Shown here one piece after another: positions 7,880-16,690 of a stretch of DNA of 64,000 nt. A program made the translations under genes and the position numbers. This stretch comes from Rhodococcoides fascians NBRC 12155 = LMG 3623. Its GTDB lineage: Bacteria > Actinomycetota > Actinomycetes > Mycobacteriales > Mycobacteriaceae. Where the stretch lies: contig NZ_BCWW01000020.1 of assembly GCF_001894785.1 (NCBI RefSeq), forward strand, positions 1 through 64,000, in the 5' to 3' direction. The notes under the pieces are model-generated. The model did no database searches, was not told where the DNA came from, and was given only the letters and a program-made list of their open reading frames with translations. The first letter of the stretch is position 1. Every line of letters begins with the position of its first letter.

Positions 7880-8598
7880 GCGTGCACCGCGCTCTCGGTC
7901 GATGGCCACGGAGTGGGGTGTAATGCGCTGTCCCAGAACATCAATTCGTACCTCGACGCAACGACGAAGGCGTCGATCATCTGCTCACGCTGCAGTTCCG
8001 TCGCAGAGTCGGCCGCGTCGTCGACGAAGCCCTTTGCGGCATCGACGATGGCATGGAATTCGGGTGCGTCGTAGTTGGCCACCCACTGTGCGTAGGGATG
8101 ACCGGGATCGCGTGCCAGCACGGCTTTCGCCGCTCCGGCGAGCGAGCGGCCGACGTCGGCGTAGATCCAGAAGCACGGCAGAACAGCAGCCGCCGCAACG
8201 GGATACGGCTCGGTCGCGGCGACGGCCGTCAGGTAGGAGGTGTAGCCGAGGCATGCCGGTGAAGGCGTCGGCGTCTCGGCGGAGGGCGGGAGAACGTCTC
8301 CGGTGAGCATGGCCTCGTGCGAGGCGGCCTCGTCCATCGCACTCGCTGCAGCGCCGGCCCAGAAGGCTCCGGCCACCGGTGTCGGCGCGTGCGCTGCCAG
8401 CAGGGACAGCGACTTCACGTAGCCACCGAGATACAGCGAATCCTGTTCCAGATATCGACGGAACGCGTCGAGTGGAAGGGTTCCCGCACCGAGTAGGCAG
8501 AGAAATTCGAGATCGTCGATCGCGCGTCTGATGTGCGCGGATGCGTCCCAGAGTCGATCGGTGAAGCGGACCGGGTCCGCAGATACAACAGGCGTCAT
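7876..8598 (-). CDS. tenA: TenA family aminopyrimidine aminohydrolase / thiaminase II
   Basis: This 240-residue all-helical cytosolic enzyme hydrolyses aminopyrimidine fragments of degraded thiamine to the HMP moiety. The active-site signature VLPCFWIYADVG (about 139-150, nucleophile Cys142) marks the Cys-containing TenA_C class. A C-terminal RYELMFW supplies the conserved Glu (about 218), and EQDSLYL (51-57) matches the conserved N-terminal helix. It is the first gene of the leftward operon, 5 bases beyond the P1 stem of a TPP riboswitch, and overlaps the substrate-binding gene by 4 bases. Regulation by thiamine pyrophosphate is therefore expected. Confidence 0.92.
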   Translation of the reverse strand: MTPVVSADPVRFTDRLWDASAHIRRAIDDLEFLCLLGAGTLPLDAFRRYLEQDSLYLGGYVKSLSLLAAHAPTPVAGAFWAGAAASAMDEAASHEAMLTGDVLPPSAETPTPSPACLGYTSYLTAVAATEPYPVAAAAVLPCFWIYADVGRSLAGAAKAVLARDPGHPYAQWVANYDAPEFHAIVDAAKGFVDDAADSATELQREQMIDAFVVASRYELMFWDSALHPTPWPSTESAVHA

Positions 8599-8603
8599 CG
8601 CCT

Positions 8604-8686
8604 TGACATCCCTTCGTCAGTATTACCTGCATCAGGTTCGGCGGGTTTGATCTCAGCATCCGCATCGGCGGACACACCCCGTGTCA
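8604..8686 (-). ncRNA. TPP riboswitch (THI element)
   Basis: Reading leftward, the conserved blocks occur in order: GGGGTGT, GCTGAGA, ACCCGCCGAACCTGATGC, AGGTAATACTGACGAAGGG. These are the signature of a thiamine pyrophosphate aptamer. Flanking TGACA (8686-8682) and TGTCA (8608-8604) close the P1 stem. The tenA ATG is at 8598, and the only reasonable Shine-Dalgarno, GAAGGG, lies inside the aptamer 3' side. Ligand binding probably hides the ribosome binding site, giving translational control. Confidence 0.95.
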
Positions 8687-8698
8687 GAACGTCAGTGA

Positions 8699-8732
8699 CA
8701 GTAACACCGGTCACGATGTGCCGGTGTTACTG
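8699..8732. terminator. Hairpin terminator between the MFS gene and the thiamine operon
   Basis: A perfect 12-bp inverted repeat (CAGTAACACCGG / CCGGTGTTACTG) has a 10-base loop and lies 21 bases after the leftward MFS stop codon. There is no U-tract. Such 'I-shaped' hairpins are common actinobacterial terminators. It would insulate the riboswitch from read-through. Confidence 0.7.
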
Positions 8733-8753
8733 CCCCTTCACCTCGGCCTGGGT

Positions 8754-10151
8754 CTAGCCCAGCATGTCCTCGAGCTCCATGCCCTTGGTCTCGCGGATGT
8801 TGGACTTGACGAAGAGGAACGACAGCGCAGCGAAGAGCGCGAAGCCGGCGTAGATGACCCACAGTCCGACGGACGACGTCAGTGGTGGGAAAGCAAGCGT
8901 GACAGCGAAGTTGGCGATCCAGTTCGCAGCCGTACCGATGCCGAGAGCCATGGCGCGCATCCGGTTGGGGAACATCTCGCCCAGCATGACCCACATGATC
9001 GGTCCCCAGGTCGATGCGAAGAAGATGACGAACAGATTCGCCCCGACCAACGCGATCGCACCCCACGGCGACGGCAGACTGACCTCGTCGCCGCTGCCGG
9101 TCGCCTGCGAGAAGGCGACGGACGCCATGACGAGTCCGACGAACATTCCGATGGACCCCGCCATCAGCAGCTTGCGCCTGCCGATGCGATCGACGAACAG
9201 AATCGCCACGAACGTCATGGCCACGTTGATGACCGCGGTGATGACCGAGGTGGTGAACGACTGGTCCTCGGTGAACCCGACCGACCGCCACAGCGTCGTC
9301 GAGTAGTAGAAGATCGCATTGATGCCGACCAGCTGCTGCAGGACGGCCATCGTGATGCCCACCCAGACGATCGGCTGCAGACCGAACTTGGGGCCACGGA
9401 TGTCGGCGAACGACGATCGGGCCTCCTTGCGCAGCGTCAGCCTGATCTCGTGCACTCGCTCGTCGGGATGCAGCTCGCCGGTGATGTTCGCCAGAACCGC
9501 GGCGGCTTCCTCGTCCAGATGCTGACCCACCAGGTAGCGGGGTGACTCCGGGATCAGGGTGGCCAGGATTCCGTAGACCAGAGCGGGGACCACACCGACG
9601 AGGAACATCCAGCGCCACGCTTCGACACCGAACCACAGGTCGTTGGAGGCTCCGTCGGCCGCACCTGCGAGAAGGGCGTCGGACAGCAGGGCAGCGAAGA
9701 TACCGATTGTGATCGCCAATTGCTGCAGCGAGGCCAGCGCGCCACGCCACTTGGCGGGCGCGATTTCGGCGATGTAGGCCGGTGCGATGACCGACGCGAT
9801 GCCGATGCCGAGACCGCCGAGCACACGCCAGAGCATGAGATCGGGAACGCTGAACGCGAGCCCGGAGCCGACCGAGGAAATGACGAACAGGGCCGAGCCG
9901 AGCAGCATCACCTTCTTGCGGCCCCAGCGATCGGCGAGGCTACCGGCGAACCAGGCACCGATCGCGCAGCCGATCAGGGCGATCGCAACCACGAAGCCGG
10001 TGGTGAACGAGCCGAGAGAGAAGTGGTCTTCGATCGAATCGACAGCTCCGTTGATGACCGAACTGTCGAAGCCGAACAGGAAGCCGCCTACAGCGGCGGC
10101 GACGCTGACGCCGATGACCTTCGCTGTGTGACGGTCCGAGGTCTGATTCAT
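8754..10151 (-). CDS. Sugar porter family MFS transporter
   Basis: This 465-residue protein with 12 predicted membrane helices is a proton symporter or facilitator for a sugar or polyol. Family marks: GGFLFGFDSSVINGA in helix 1 (about 22-36), DRWGRKK in the loop between helices 2 and 3, PESPRYLVG (sugar-transport signature) before the central loop, QQLVGINAIFYYS in helix 7 and DRIGRRKL after helix 8. Start at ATG 10151, preceded by AAGGTG 9 bases upstream. A longer frame upstream is Arg-rich noncoding text. Substrate cannot be told from sequence, and no sugar-metabolism gene is adjacent. Confidence 0.93.
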   Translation of the reverse strand: MNQTSDRHTAKVIGVSVAAAVGGFLFGFDSSVINGAVDSIEDHFSLGSFTTGFVVAIALIGCAIGAWFAGSLADRWGRKKVMLLGSALFVISSVGSGLAFSVPDLMLWRVLGGLGIGIASVIAPAYIAEIAPAKWRGALASLQQLAITIGIFAALLSDALLAGAADGASNDLWFGVEAWRWMFLVGVVPALVYGILATLIPESPRYLVGQHLDEEAAAVLANITGELHPDERVHEIRLTLRKEARSSFADIRGPKFGLQPIVWVGITMAVLQQLVGINAIFYYSTTLWRSVGFTEDQSFTTSVITAVINVAMTFVAILFVDRIGRRKLLMAGSIGMFVGLVMASVAFSQATGSGDEVSLPSPWGAIALVGANLFVIFFASTWGPIMWVMLGEMFPNRMRAMALGIGTAANWIANFAVTLAFPPLTSSVGLWVIYAGFALFAALSFLFVKSNIRETKGMELEDMLG

Positions 10152-10267
10152 GTGTGATGCACCTTCTGGCCGCGCGCGGGCGCCGGCCGCTGGGGAGACC
10201 GTACGGCAGGGATTGTCGTACCGTCCTGGGACATTACGCCTGGTCTTTCGCCGCGCGAACGACGCCG

Positions 10268-10933
10268 TCAGCGAAGGTCGAAATCGTCGTCCGAGACGGT
10301 GAAACCGTGGCCGACCTGATCGGTGCAGGTGACTCCGGTCTGCTCGTCGACGCTGCATCGAAGCCCGTTGGTGGATCCACTACCCGCCACGGTGAGTTCT
10401 TCGCCGTACGGGAGTGCCGCCGCGGGTCCGTCGAATCGGTGGAACTTGGGATCGCCCAGGCTCTCGAACTTCGCGGGGGAGCCGGCGATGATCTGCACGG
10501 AATTGGGTTTCACCCGGTCGGAGGATGCACTGTCGGTCACCTCGGGGGCCGAGTCGGGCAGCGAGCCGTGGCAACCGGCGATCGACGTCTCTTGTACGGC
10601 TATACCGCACTCGAACTTGCCGCTGGGGCTCGTGAAGTAGTACCAGCCCGGAGCCTTGCCCGCGTATTGCGTCGGGTTCGCTTGCTGGGCAGCCGCACTC
10701 GGCGTGGTCTTCGTGGTGCTGGACGGTGTCGTGGAGGACGGTGTCGTGGAGGACGGCGTGGCAGGCACACTGCTCGACGGCAGGCCACGGTCGGTGGTCG
10801 GAACCGCGGTGATCGGCTGAGGGCGGTCGGTGATGACCGTCGCCATGGGTCCGTCACCTCCGCCGCCCGAACCGCAGGCAGACAACAGGCACACTCCGAC
10901 GACCGCCGCCAGGGCGGATCCAATTCTCTTCAT
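10268..10933 (-). CDS. Secreted lipoprotein of unknown function
   Basis: This 221-residue protein has a clear lipoprotein signal, MKRIGSALAAVVGVCLLSAC (lipobox LSAC, Cys20), then a low-complexity Thr/Pro/Ser linker with tandem PSSTT units (about 57-71). A C-terminal globular domain (about 90-221) contains five cysteines (FECGIAV, AGCHGSL, LRCSVDE, VTCTDQVG) that could form disulfides outside the cell. This resembles small mycobacterial and rhodococcal exported lipoproteins with a 'W.Y.TSPSGKFECG' start. No catalytic motif seen. Lies upstream of the MFS gene on the same strand with a 116-base gap. Confidence 0.75.
   Translation of the reverse strand: MKRIGSALAAVVGVCLLSACGSGGGGDGPMATVITDRPQPITAVPTTDRGLPSSSVPATPSSTTPSSTTPSSTTKTTPSAAAQQANPTQYAGKAPGWYYFTSPSGKFECGIAVQETSIAGCHGSLPDSAPEVTDSASSDRVKPNSVQIIAGSPAKFESLGDPKFHRFDGPAAALPYGEELTVAGSGSTNGLRCSVDEQTGVTCTDQVGHGFTVSDDDFDLR
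10721..10757. repeat. In-frame 15-bp tandem repeat in the lipoprotein linker
   Basis: Two perfect copies of GGACGGTGTCGTGGA and a partial third encode PSSTT units in the lipoprotein linker. Because the unit is a multiple of three, copy-number changes would alter linker length without a frameshift. Confidence 0.8.
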
Positions 10934-11034
10934 GACTCGTTCCTCGGTTCGATGGGAGCGCTGCCGGGGGTTTCGAGGAGGCCGGCGTCGGGGATGGAGT
11001 TGGTACGTTGAGCAACGACCCGAAGGGAGGTGCG

Positions 11035-12600
11035 ATGGACGACACCACGTCCGACTCCACCGTGCGTGTGAGCACGCCGTACGGCGACGTTCTCGGCTAC
11101 CCGGTTGCGGGCGATGCATCGCCGACCGTCGCCTGGAGGGGTATTCCGTACGCGACGCCGCCGGTGGGTGAGTTGCGGTTTCGAGCACCGCGTCCCCTGC
11201 AGCCGTGGAACGGCGTGCTCGACGGTCTGCACTTCGGTGCGATGGCACCGCAGGGCCGCGACAGCCCGGTCCCGATCGATCCGTCGTTGTCGATCTCCGA
11301 GGATTGCCTGTCGCTCAACGTGTGGGCACCACGGCCGGACGGCGAACTGCGTCCGGTGCTGGTGTGGATCCACGGCGGCGCGTATTCGCTCGGTTCGTCC
11401 GCGCAACAGGTGTACGACGGGCGACATCTGAGCGAGAACGGCGACGTGGTCGTGGTCTCGATCAACTTTCGTCTCGGCGCATTCGGCTTTCTCGATCTGT
11501 CGTCCTTCTCCACCGACGAGCACGTCTTCGAGACCAATCTCGGCTTGCGCGACCAGATTGCGGCGCTGCACTGGGTCCGGGAGTGCATCTCCGCCTTCGG
11601 TGGGGACCCCGACGAGATCACCGTCTTCGGCGAGTCCTCCGGGGGCGCGTCGGTTACCACTCTGATGACCTCGCCCAAGGCCGAGGGGCTCTTCCATCGA
11701 GCGATCGTGCAAAGTGCCCCGGCCACGTCCGTGTACGGTCCCGAACGCGGCGCTGCGGTGGCCGCCCGGTTCCTCGAGCTCGTGGGGGTCGACCGCGACG
11801 ACGTCGGCGAGTTGCTCGAGATGCACTTCAGCAGACTGGTCACCGCGGGGGACACCCTCTGCTACGAGATTCCGACCACAGTGCCTGGGACACTGGGACT
11901 TTCGCCCGTCGTCGACGGAGACATCGTGCCCCGTTACCCGGTCGCGGCCTTTCAAAAAGGTCTCTCGCACAGAATTCCGTTGATCATCGGCACCAACCAC
12001 GACGAGCCCTCGATCTTCCGGTTCATGAAGTCCCCGTTGATGCCGATCACGTCCGACACCGTCTCGGAGATGTTCCGGGCCATCGCGCACGATCACGCGG
12101 ACATGCCCGCCTCGCGCATCGCGGAGATCATGGCCGCCTACCCGGACAGGAACAAACCCGCTGGGGCGCAGGCGATCTCGCGTGATGCAGGCTTCGTCAT
12201 GCCGAGTCTGTGGATCGCCGACGGGCACAGTAGACATTCGCCGACCTGGATGTACCGTTTCGATCACGCGACGCCGATGCTCAAGGCCGCGCGAGTAGGG
12301 GCCGGCCACGCGACCGAACTGCCGTACGTGTTCGGCAATTTCGGAACTCTCAACCGAGATCCCACCTTCTGGCTGGGGGGTCGGAAACCGGCGATGGCGG
12401 TGTCGGCCCGGATGCAGCGGCGGTGGCTGGCCTTCGCGCGGTACGGAGTACCGGCCGCGCTGGACGCGTCCAAGCACTGGGCCCCGTACACCGAGAAGAA
12501 TCGATGGACTCTGGTGATCGATACGTCCGACACTCTCGTCGACGATCCCGACGGAGACATGCGCGCTGCCTGGGGCGACCGGGTGGTGGGATTCAGCTGA
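11035..12600 (+). CDS. Type-B carboxylesterase/lipase family protein
   Basis: This 521-residue alpha/beta hydrolase belongs to the carboxylesterase B family. The catalytic serine sits in FGESSGGAS (Ser201), preceded by the oxyanion loop WIHGGAYSLGS (about 121-131) and the SEDCLSLNVWAP marker (about 89-100). The conserved late His lies in GAGHATELPYVFG (about 426). Start chosen at ATG 11035, 3 bases after AAGGGAGGT. An upstream TTG would include the ribosome binding site in the protein. No signal peptide, so probably cytosolic. Natural substrate unknown. Confidence 0.92.
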   Translation: MDDTTSDSTVRVSTPYGDVLGYPVAGDASPTVAWRGIPYATPPVGELRFRAPRPLQPWNGVLDGLHFGAMAPQGRDSPVPIDPSLSISEDCLSLNVWAPRPDGELRPVLVWIHGGAYSLGSSAQQVYDGRHLSENGDVVVVSINFRLGAFGFLDLSSFSTDEHVFETNLGLRDQIAALHWVRECISAFGGDPDEITVFGESSGGASVTTLMTSPKAEGLFHRAIVQSAPATSVYGPERGAAVAARFLELVGVDRDDVGELLEMHFSRLVTAGDTLCYEIPTTVPGTLGLSPVVDGDIVPRYPVAAFQKGLSHRIPLIIGTNHDEPSIFRFMKSPLMPITSDTVSEMFRAIAHDHADMPASRIAEIMAAYPDRNKPAGAQAISRDAGFVMPSLWIADGHSRHSPTWMYRFDHATPMLKAARVGAGHATELPYVFGNFGTLNRDPTFWLGGRKPAMAVSARMQRRWLAFARYGVPAALDASKHWAPYTEKNRWTLVIDTSDTLVDDPDGDMRAAWGDRVVGFS

Positions 12601-12620
12601 CCCGTCGCCGGCCGGCCGCC

Positions 12621-12647
12621 GGGTCGTTCCGCAGGCTTCACTCCTGC
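12621..12647 (-). repeat. Interspersed 27-bp hairpin repeat, copy 1
   Basis: Read leftward the element is close to GCAGGAGTGGAGCCTGCGG followed by AACGACCC. GCAGG and CCTGC can pair around a short loop. This copy lies 20 bases after the carboxylesterase stop. Other copies lie at 12729, 19140, 45376 and 45407. Confidence 0.8.
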
Positions 12648-12728
12648 TCGGGACGTCACAGGCATACATCGAACGTAACAGCAAGAACACCGGCCGCTGG
12701 AGTCACAGCGGTAACAATTGAATGTCAG

Positions 12729-12755
12729 GCAGGAGTGGAGCCTGCGGAATGACCC
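12729..12755 (+). repeat. Interspersed 27-bp hairpin repeat, copy 2
   Basis: Rightward copy, GCAGGAGTGGAGCCTGCGG then AATGACCC. It faces copy 1 about 80 bases away, so the pair forms a large inverted repeat in the gap between the esterase and the DNA ligase genes. Confidence 0.85.
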
Positions 12756-12796
12756 GGTTGGGTAGGCCAGTCGGTGGGTGCGGTTATGTTCGATGA

Positions 12797-14317
12797 GTGC
12801 TGATGTCCAGGATTGTCGAAACCTCTCGGGCCGTGGCCGCGACGCGTTCGCGCAAGGTCAAGATCGAGGTGCTCGGTGCTGTGCTGTCCGAGGCTCAGGC
12901 GGCTGATATCGCGCCGGCGGTGTCGTGGTTGTCGGGCGAATTGCCACAGGGGCGAATCGGGGTCGGCTGGCGCACACTCGCAGATCTGGATGTCCCGTCC
13001 GCATCGGAGTCGACGCTGACCGTTGCCGAGGTGGACGAGAAGTTGTCCGAGGTGGCGGCGACGTCGGGCGCTGGTTCGGCTGCGCGACGTTCTGCCCTGC
13101 TGCTGGACTTGTTCTCGCGGACCACTGCCGACGAGCGTGCGTTCGTCATCAGGTTGGTCACGGGCGAGCTGAGGCAAGGTGCGCTCGAGGGCATCATGGT
13201 CGACGCTGTCGCCGCTGCCACAGCTCTGCCGCAGGCGTCGGTGCGGCGCGCGTTCATGCTGTCCGGTCGATTGTCTGCCACTGCCGTCGCCGCCATGACC
13301 GGTGGTGTCGAGGCATTGAACGCCTTTCGACTCGAAGTCGGTCGGCCGGTTCGCCCGATGCTGGCGTCGCCGGCGGAGTCTCTTCGGGGTGCCTGGGAGC
13401 AGCTGGCGGGGGACGTGACGGTCGAGTACAAGCTGGACGGTGCCCGAATTCAGGTGCATCGCTCGGGATCCGACGTGAGCATCTACACCCGCACCCTGCG
13501 CGACATCACCGCCGGTGTGCCCGAGCTGGTGGAACTGGTCCGTGCACTTCCCTGCGAGTCGGTGGTCCTCGATGGCGAAACACTCGCACTGGACGACAGT
13601 GGCAGGCCGCGTCCGTTCCAGGAGACGATGAGCCGGTTCGGTGCCGAGAGCGCACACGAATTGTTGCTGCAGCCCTACTTCTTCGACTGTCTGCATCTCG
13701 ACGGCGTCGATCTGCTCGACGCTCCACTCGAAGAGCGTCTCGCAGCGCTCGACAAGGTGGCGCCGGGACATCGGATTCCGAGTGCCGTACGGCCCGACGC
13801 CGACGGGGCGGCTGCCCACTTCGATGCTGCGCTCGATGCCGGGCACGAGGGAGTCATGCTCAAGGCCCTGAGCGCCCCGTATGCGGCAGGCCGGCGCGGA
13901 AAGAGTTGGCAGAAGGTCAAACCCGAACACACTCTCGATCTCGTTGTTCTCGGCGCGGAGTGGGGATACGGTCGACGGACGGGCTTTCTGTCCAACCTGC
14001 ATCTGGGGGCCCGCGATCCCGACGGCGGTGAACCGATCATGGTCGGCAAGACGTTCAAAGGCCTGACCGATGTGCTGCTGCAGTGGCAGACGGAGGAATT
14101 CCCGAAGCACGAACGCGAGCGAGATCAGCACACCGTGTACCTGCGGCCCGAGTTGATAGTCGAAATCGAACTCGACGGAGTGCAGGTCAGCTCGCGCTAT
14201 CCGGGCGGGGTAGCGCTGCGTTTCGCCCGAGTGTTGCGATACCGACCGGACAAAAACCTTGCCACCGCGGACACCATCGATGCCGTCCGCGCGTTGTTGC
14301 CCAACTCGAACTCGTGA
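12797..14317 (+). CDS. ligB: ATP-dependent DNA ligase (LigB type)
   Basis: This 506-residue enzyme seals DNA nicks through a ligase-AMP intermediate. It has an N-terminal DNA-binding domain (about 1-190), adenylation motif I EYKLDGARIQVH with nucleophile Lys212, later nucleotidyltransferase motifs (VLDGE, FDCLHLDG, EGVMLKAL, KSWQKVKPEH) and a C-terminal OB domain. This is the mycobacterial LigB architecture, which is dispensable beside the NAD-dependent LigA. Start GTG 12797 gives the N-terminal length I recall for mycobacterial LigB; ATG 12803 is the alternative. No LigD-type polymerase or nuclease domain is attached. Confidence 0.9.
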   Translation: MLMSRIVETSRAVAATRSRKVKIEVLGAVLSEAQAADIAPAVSWLSGELPQGRIGVGWRTLADLDVPSASESTLTVAEVDEKLSEVAATSGAGSAARRSALLLDLFSRTTADERAFVIRLVTGELRQGALEGIMVDAVAAATALPQASVRRAFMLSGRLSATAVAAMTGGVEALNAFRLEVGRPVRPMLASPAESLRGAWEQLAGDVTVEYKLDGARIQVHRSGSDVSIYTRTLRDITAGVPELVELVRALPCESVVLDGETLALDDSGRPRPFQETMSRFGAESAHELLLQPYFFDCLHLDGVDLLDAPLEERLAALDKVAPGHRIPSAVRPDADGAAAHFDAALDAGHEGVMLKALSAPYAAGRRGKSWQKVKPEHTLDLVVLGAEWGYGRRTGFLSNLHLGARDPDGGEPIMVGKTFKGLTDVLLQWQTEEFPKHERERDQHTVYLRPELIVEIELDGVQVSSRYPGGVALRFARVLRYRPDKNLATADTIDAVRALLPNSNS

Positions 14318-14424
14318 GTGCACCGAGAACTGTGCACGATTAATACATACGAAACCGGACGAACGATCCCGTAACACGGCGCAAAATACCTTGAGGGTGC
14401 AAGCCAGCGAGAGATGGAGTGCCG

Positions 14425-15267
14425 ATGATGTCCACAGTTCGAGCTGCGTTGGTCCAGAGCACGTGGACCGGTGACAAAGAATCGATGATCGAGGCACACG
14501 AGGGGTTCGCTCGGTCAGCCGCCGAGCAGGGCGCGAAAGTTGTCTGCTTTCAAGAGCTTTTCTACGGTCCGTACTTCTGCCAGCTCCAGGATGCGAAATT
14601 CTACGAGTACGCAGAATCCGTACCGGGCCCGACGGTCGACCGGTTCGCGGCGTTGGCGAAAGAGCTCGGGATCGTCATGATCCTGCCCGTCTACGAGCAG
14701 GAGCAGCCCGGGTTGCTCTACAACACCGCTGCTGTGGTCGACGCAGACGGCACGTATCTCGGTAAATACCGCAAGCATCACATTCCCCACGTCAACGGAT
14801 TCTGGGAGAAGTTCTATTTCCGTCCCGGCAACCTGGGGTGGCCGGTGTTCGATACCGCCGTCGGCCGCATCGGCGTCTACATCTGTTACGACCGGCATTT
14901 TCCCGAAGGCTGGCGTGCTCTCGGACTCGCCGGAGCCGAGATCGTCTTCAATCCCTCGGCAACCTCACGGGGTCTGTCGAATTATCTGTGGAAACTCGAG
15001 CAACCGGCCTCGGCCGTCGCGAACGAGTACTACGTGGGTGCGATCAACCGCGTCGGAATCGAATCCGAGTACGGCGACGACGATTTCTACGGCACCAGCT
15101 ATTTCGTCGATCCCGAGGGCAAATTCGTCGGCGAGGTGGCGTCGGATTCCAAGTCCGAGATCGTCGTTCGAGACCTGGACATGGACCTGATCAAAGTGGT
15201 TCGTGACCGATGGGCGTTCTACCGTGACCGCAGACCCGACGCCTACGGCCCGCTGGTGCAACCCTGA
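14425..15267 (+). CDS. Nitrilase-superfamily amidohydrolase, probable N-carbamoyl-beta-alanine (beta-ureidopropionase) type
   Basis: This 280-residue cytosolic C-N hydrolase has the Glu-Lys-Cys triad: Glu in VCFQELFYGPYF (about 44), Lys in YRKHHIPH (about 117) and the nucleophile Cys in GVYICYDRHFPEGWR (about 155). It is closest in feel to N-carbamoylputrescine amidase/beta-ureidopropionase. Because it abuts a dihydropyrimidinase gene (1-base overlap) and is followed by an aminotransferase, hydrolysis of N-carbamoyl-beta-alanine to beta-alanine, CO2 and ammonia is the likely role. Start at ATG 14425 (14428 also possible) after GAGATGGAG. First gene of the pyrimidine operon. Confidence 0.85.
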   Translation: MMSTVRAALVQSTWTGDKESMIEAHEGFARSAAEQGAKVVCFQELFYGPYFCQLQDAKFYEYAESVPGPTVDRFAALAKELGIVMILPVYEQEQPGLLYNTAAVVDADGTYLGKYRKHHIPHVNGFWEKFYFRPGNLGWPVFDTAVGRIGVYICYDRHFPEGWRALGLAGAEIVFNPSATSRGLSNYLWKLEQPASAVANEYYVGAINRVGIESEYGDDDFYGTSYFVDPEGKFVGEVASDSKSEIVVRDLDMDLIKVVRDRWAFYRDRRPDAYGPLVQP

Positions 15268-16688
15268 TGGCCACCACCTTCGTGCACGGCGGCACTGTCG
15301 TATCCACCACCGGCGCACAGGAACTGGATGTGCTCATCGACGGTGAGACCATCGTCGCAGTGCTGGCGCCCGGCTCGGTGTCCCTGGCCGCGGACCTCGA
15401 GACGTCGGCGGACGTCGTCATCGATGCCACCGGGAAGTACGTGATTCCGGGCGGCGTGGACGGACACACGCACATGGAGATGCCGTTCGGGGGCACGTTC
15501 GCCTCCGATACCTTCGAAACCGGAACTCGCGCAGCGGCGTGGGGTGGTACGACGACCATCGTGGATTTCGCCATCCAGACTCCCGGCCAATGCGTCCAGG
15601 ACACTCTGGCGCAGTGGCACGACAAGGCCGCCGGTCGGTGCGCGATCGATTACGGGTTTCATCAGATCATCGGCGACGTCACCGACGATTCGCTGAAAGC
15701 CATGAGCGAGTTGGTCTCCGAGGGTGTCACCAGCTTCAAACTCTTCATGGCGTACCCGGGGGTCTTCTACTCCGACGACGGCAAGATCCTGCGAGCCATG
15801 CAGTCGGCGGCGGAAACGGGTGCGCTGTTGATGATGCACGCGGAGAACGGGATTGCCATCGATGTCCTCGTGGCCCAGTCCATCGCACGCGGCGACACGG
15901 CCCCGTACTTCCACGGGACATCGCGTCCGTGGCAGCTGGAGGAAGAGGCGACGCATCGAGCGATCATGCTGGCCGACGTCACCGGAGCGCCGCTGTACGT
16001 CGTGCACGTATCGGCAAAGCAGGCTCTCGAACAGATTGCGCAGGCTCGGGGCAACGGGCAGAACGTGTTTGCCGAGACGTGTCCGCAGTACCTCTATCTC
16101 TCGCTCGAAGAACAACTCGGTGCACCCGGCTTCGAGGGGGCCAAATGGGTCTGTTCGACGCCCCTGCGGTCGCGGGCCGAGGGCCATCAGGACGAATTGT
16201 GGCGCTACCTGCGCACCGGTGACGTGGCAACCGTCAGTACCGACCACTGCCCGTTCTGCATGAAGGACCAGAAAGAAATGGGAATCGGCGATTTCTCCAA
16301 GATTCCCAACGGAATCGGGTCGGTGGAGCATCGGATCGATTTGATGTTTCAGGGTGTGAAGAGCGGAAAGATCACCCTCGAGAAGTGGGTGGACGTCTGT
16401 TGCACCACCCCGGCCCGGATGTTCGGTATGTATCCGAGAAAGGGCGTCATCAGCCCCGGAGCGGATGCCGACATCGTGATCTACGACCCGAACGGGCACA
16501 CCAGCATCGGGGTCGAGAAGACCCACCACATGAACATGGACTATTCGGCGTACGAGGGTTTCGAGATCGACGGGCACGTGGACACCGTCATGTCTCGCGG
16601 GCGCGTCATCGTCGACAGTGCTTCCTATTCCGGCACTGCGGGACACGGCCGCTTCGTTCGCCGCGACCTGTCACAGAATCTGATCTGA
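15267..16688 (+). CDS. hydA: Dihydropyrimidinase / D-hydantoinase
   Basis: This 473-residue binuclear-zinc amidohydrolase opens the ring of dihydrouracil or dihydrothymine. Metal ligands are evident: GHTHMEM (His67, His69), the carboxylated Lys158 in TSFKLFMAYPG, His191 in MMHAENG, a later His in VVHVSAKQ (about 246) and the Asp of STDHCPF (about 329). Length matches the family. The ATG overlaps the stop of the amidohydrolase gene by one base, so translation is coupled. Product N-carbamoyl-beta-alanine would be the substrate of the upstream enzyme. Acts in the cytosol as a tetramer in relatives. Confidence 0.93.
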   Translation: MATTFVHGGTVVSTTGAQELDVLIDGETIVAVLAPGSVSLAADLETSADVVIDATGKYVIPGGVDGHTHMEMPFGGTFASDTFETGTRAAAWGGTTTIVDFAIQTPGQCVQDTLAQWHDKAAGRCAIDYGFHQIIGDVTDDSLKAMSELVSEGVTSFKLFMAYPGVFYSDDGKILRAMQSAAETGALLMMHAENGIAIDVLVAQSIARGDTAPYFHGTSRPWQLEEEATHRAIMLADVTGAPLYVVHVSAKQALEQIAQARGNGQNVFAETCPQYLYLSLEEQLGAPGFEGAKWVCSTPLRSRAEGHQDELWRYLRTGDVATVSTDHCPFCMKDQKEMGIGDFSKIPNGIGSVEHRIDLMFQGVKSGKITLEKWVDVCCTTPARMFGMYPRKGVISPGADADIVIYDPNGHTSIGVEKTHHMNMDYSAYEGFEIDGHVDTVMSRGRVIVDSASYSGTAGHGRFVRRDLSQNLI

Positions 16689-16690
16689 GC

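Noticed and set aside
10152..10358. 69-residue extension of the sugar transporter
   Set aside because: The extension is Arg/Pro-rich and noncoding in appearance; a ribosome binding site and the first membrane helix fit ATG 10151.
10930..12690. 586-codon leftward frame opposite the carboxylesterase
   Set aside because: Arg/His/Gly-rich shadow frame without motifs or ribosome binding site. The rightward esterase has its catalytic residues.
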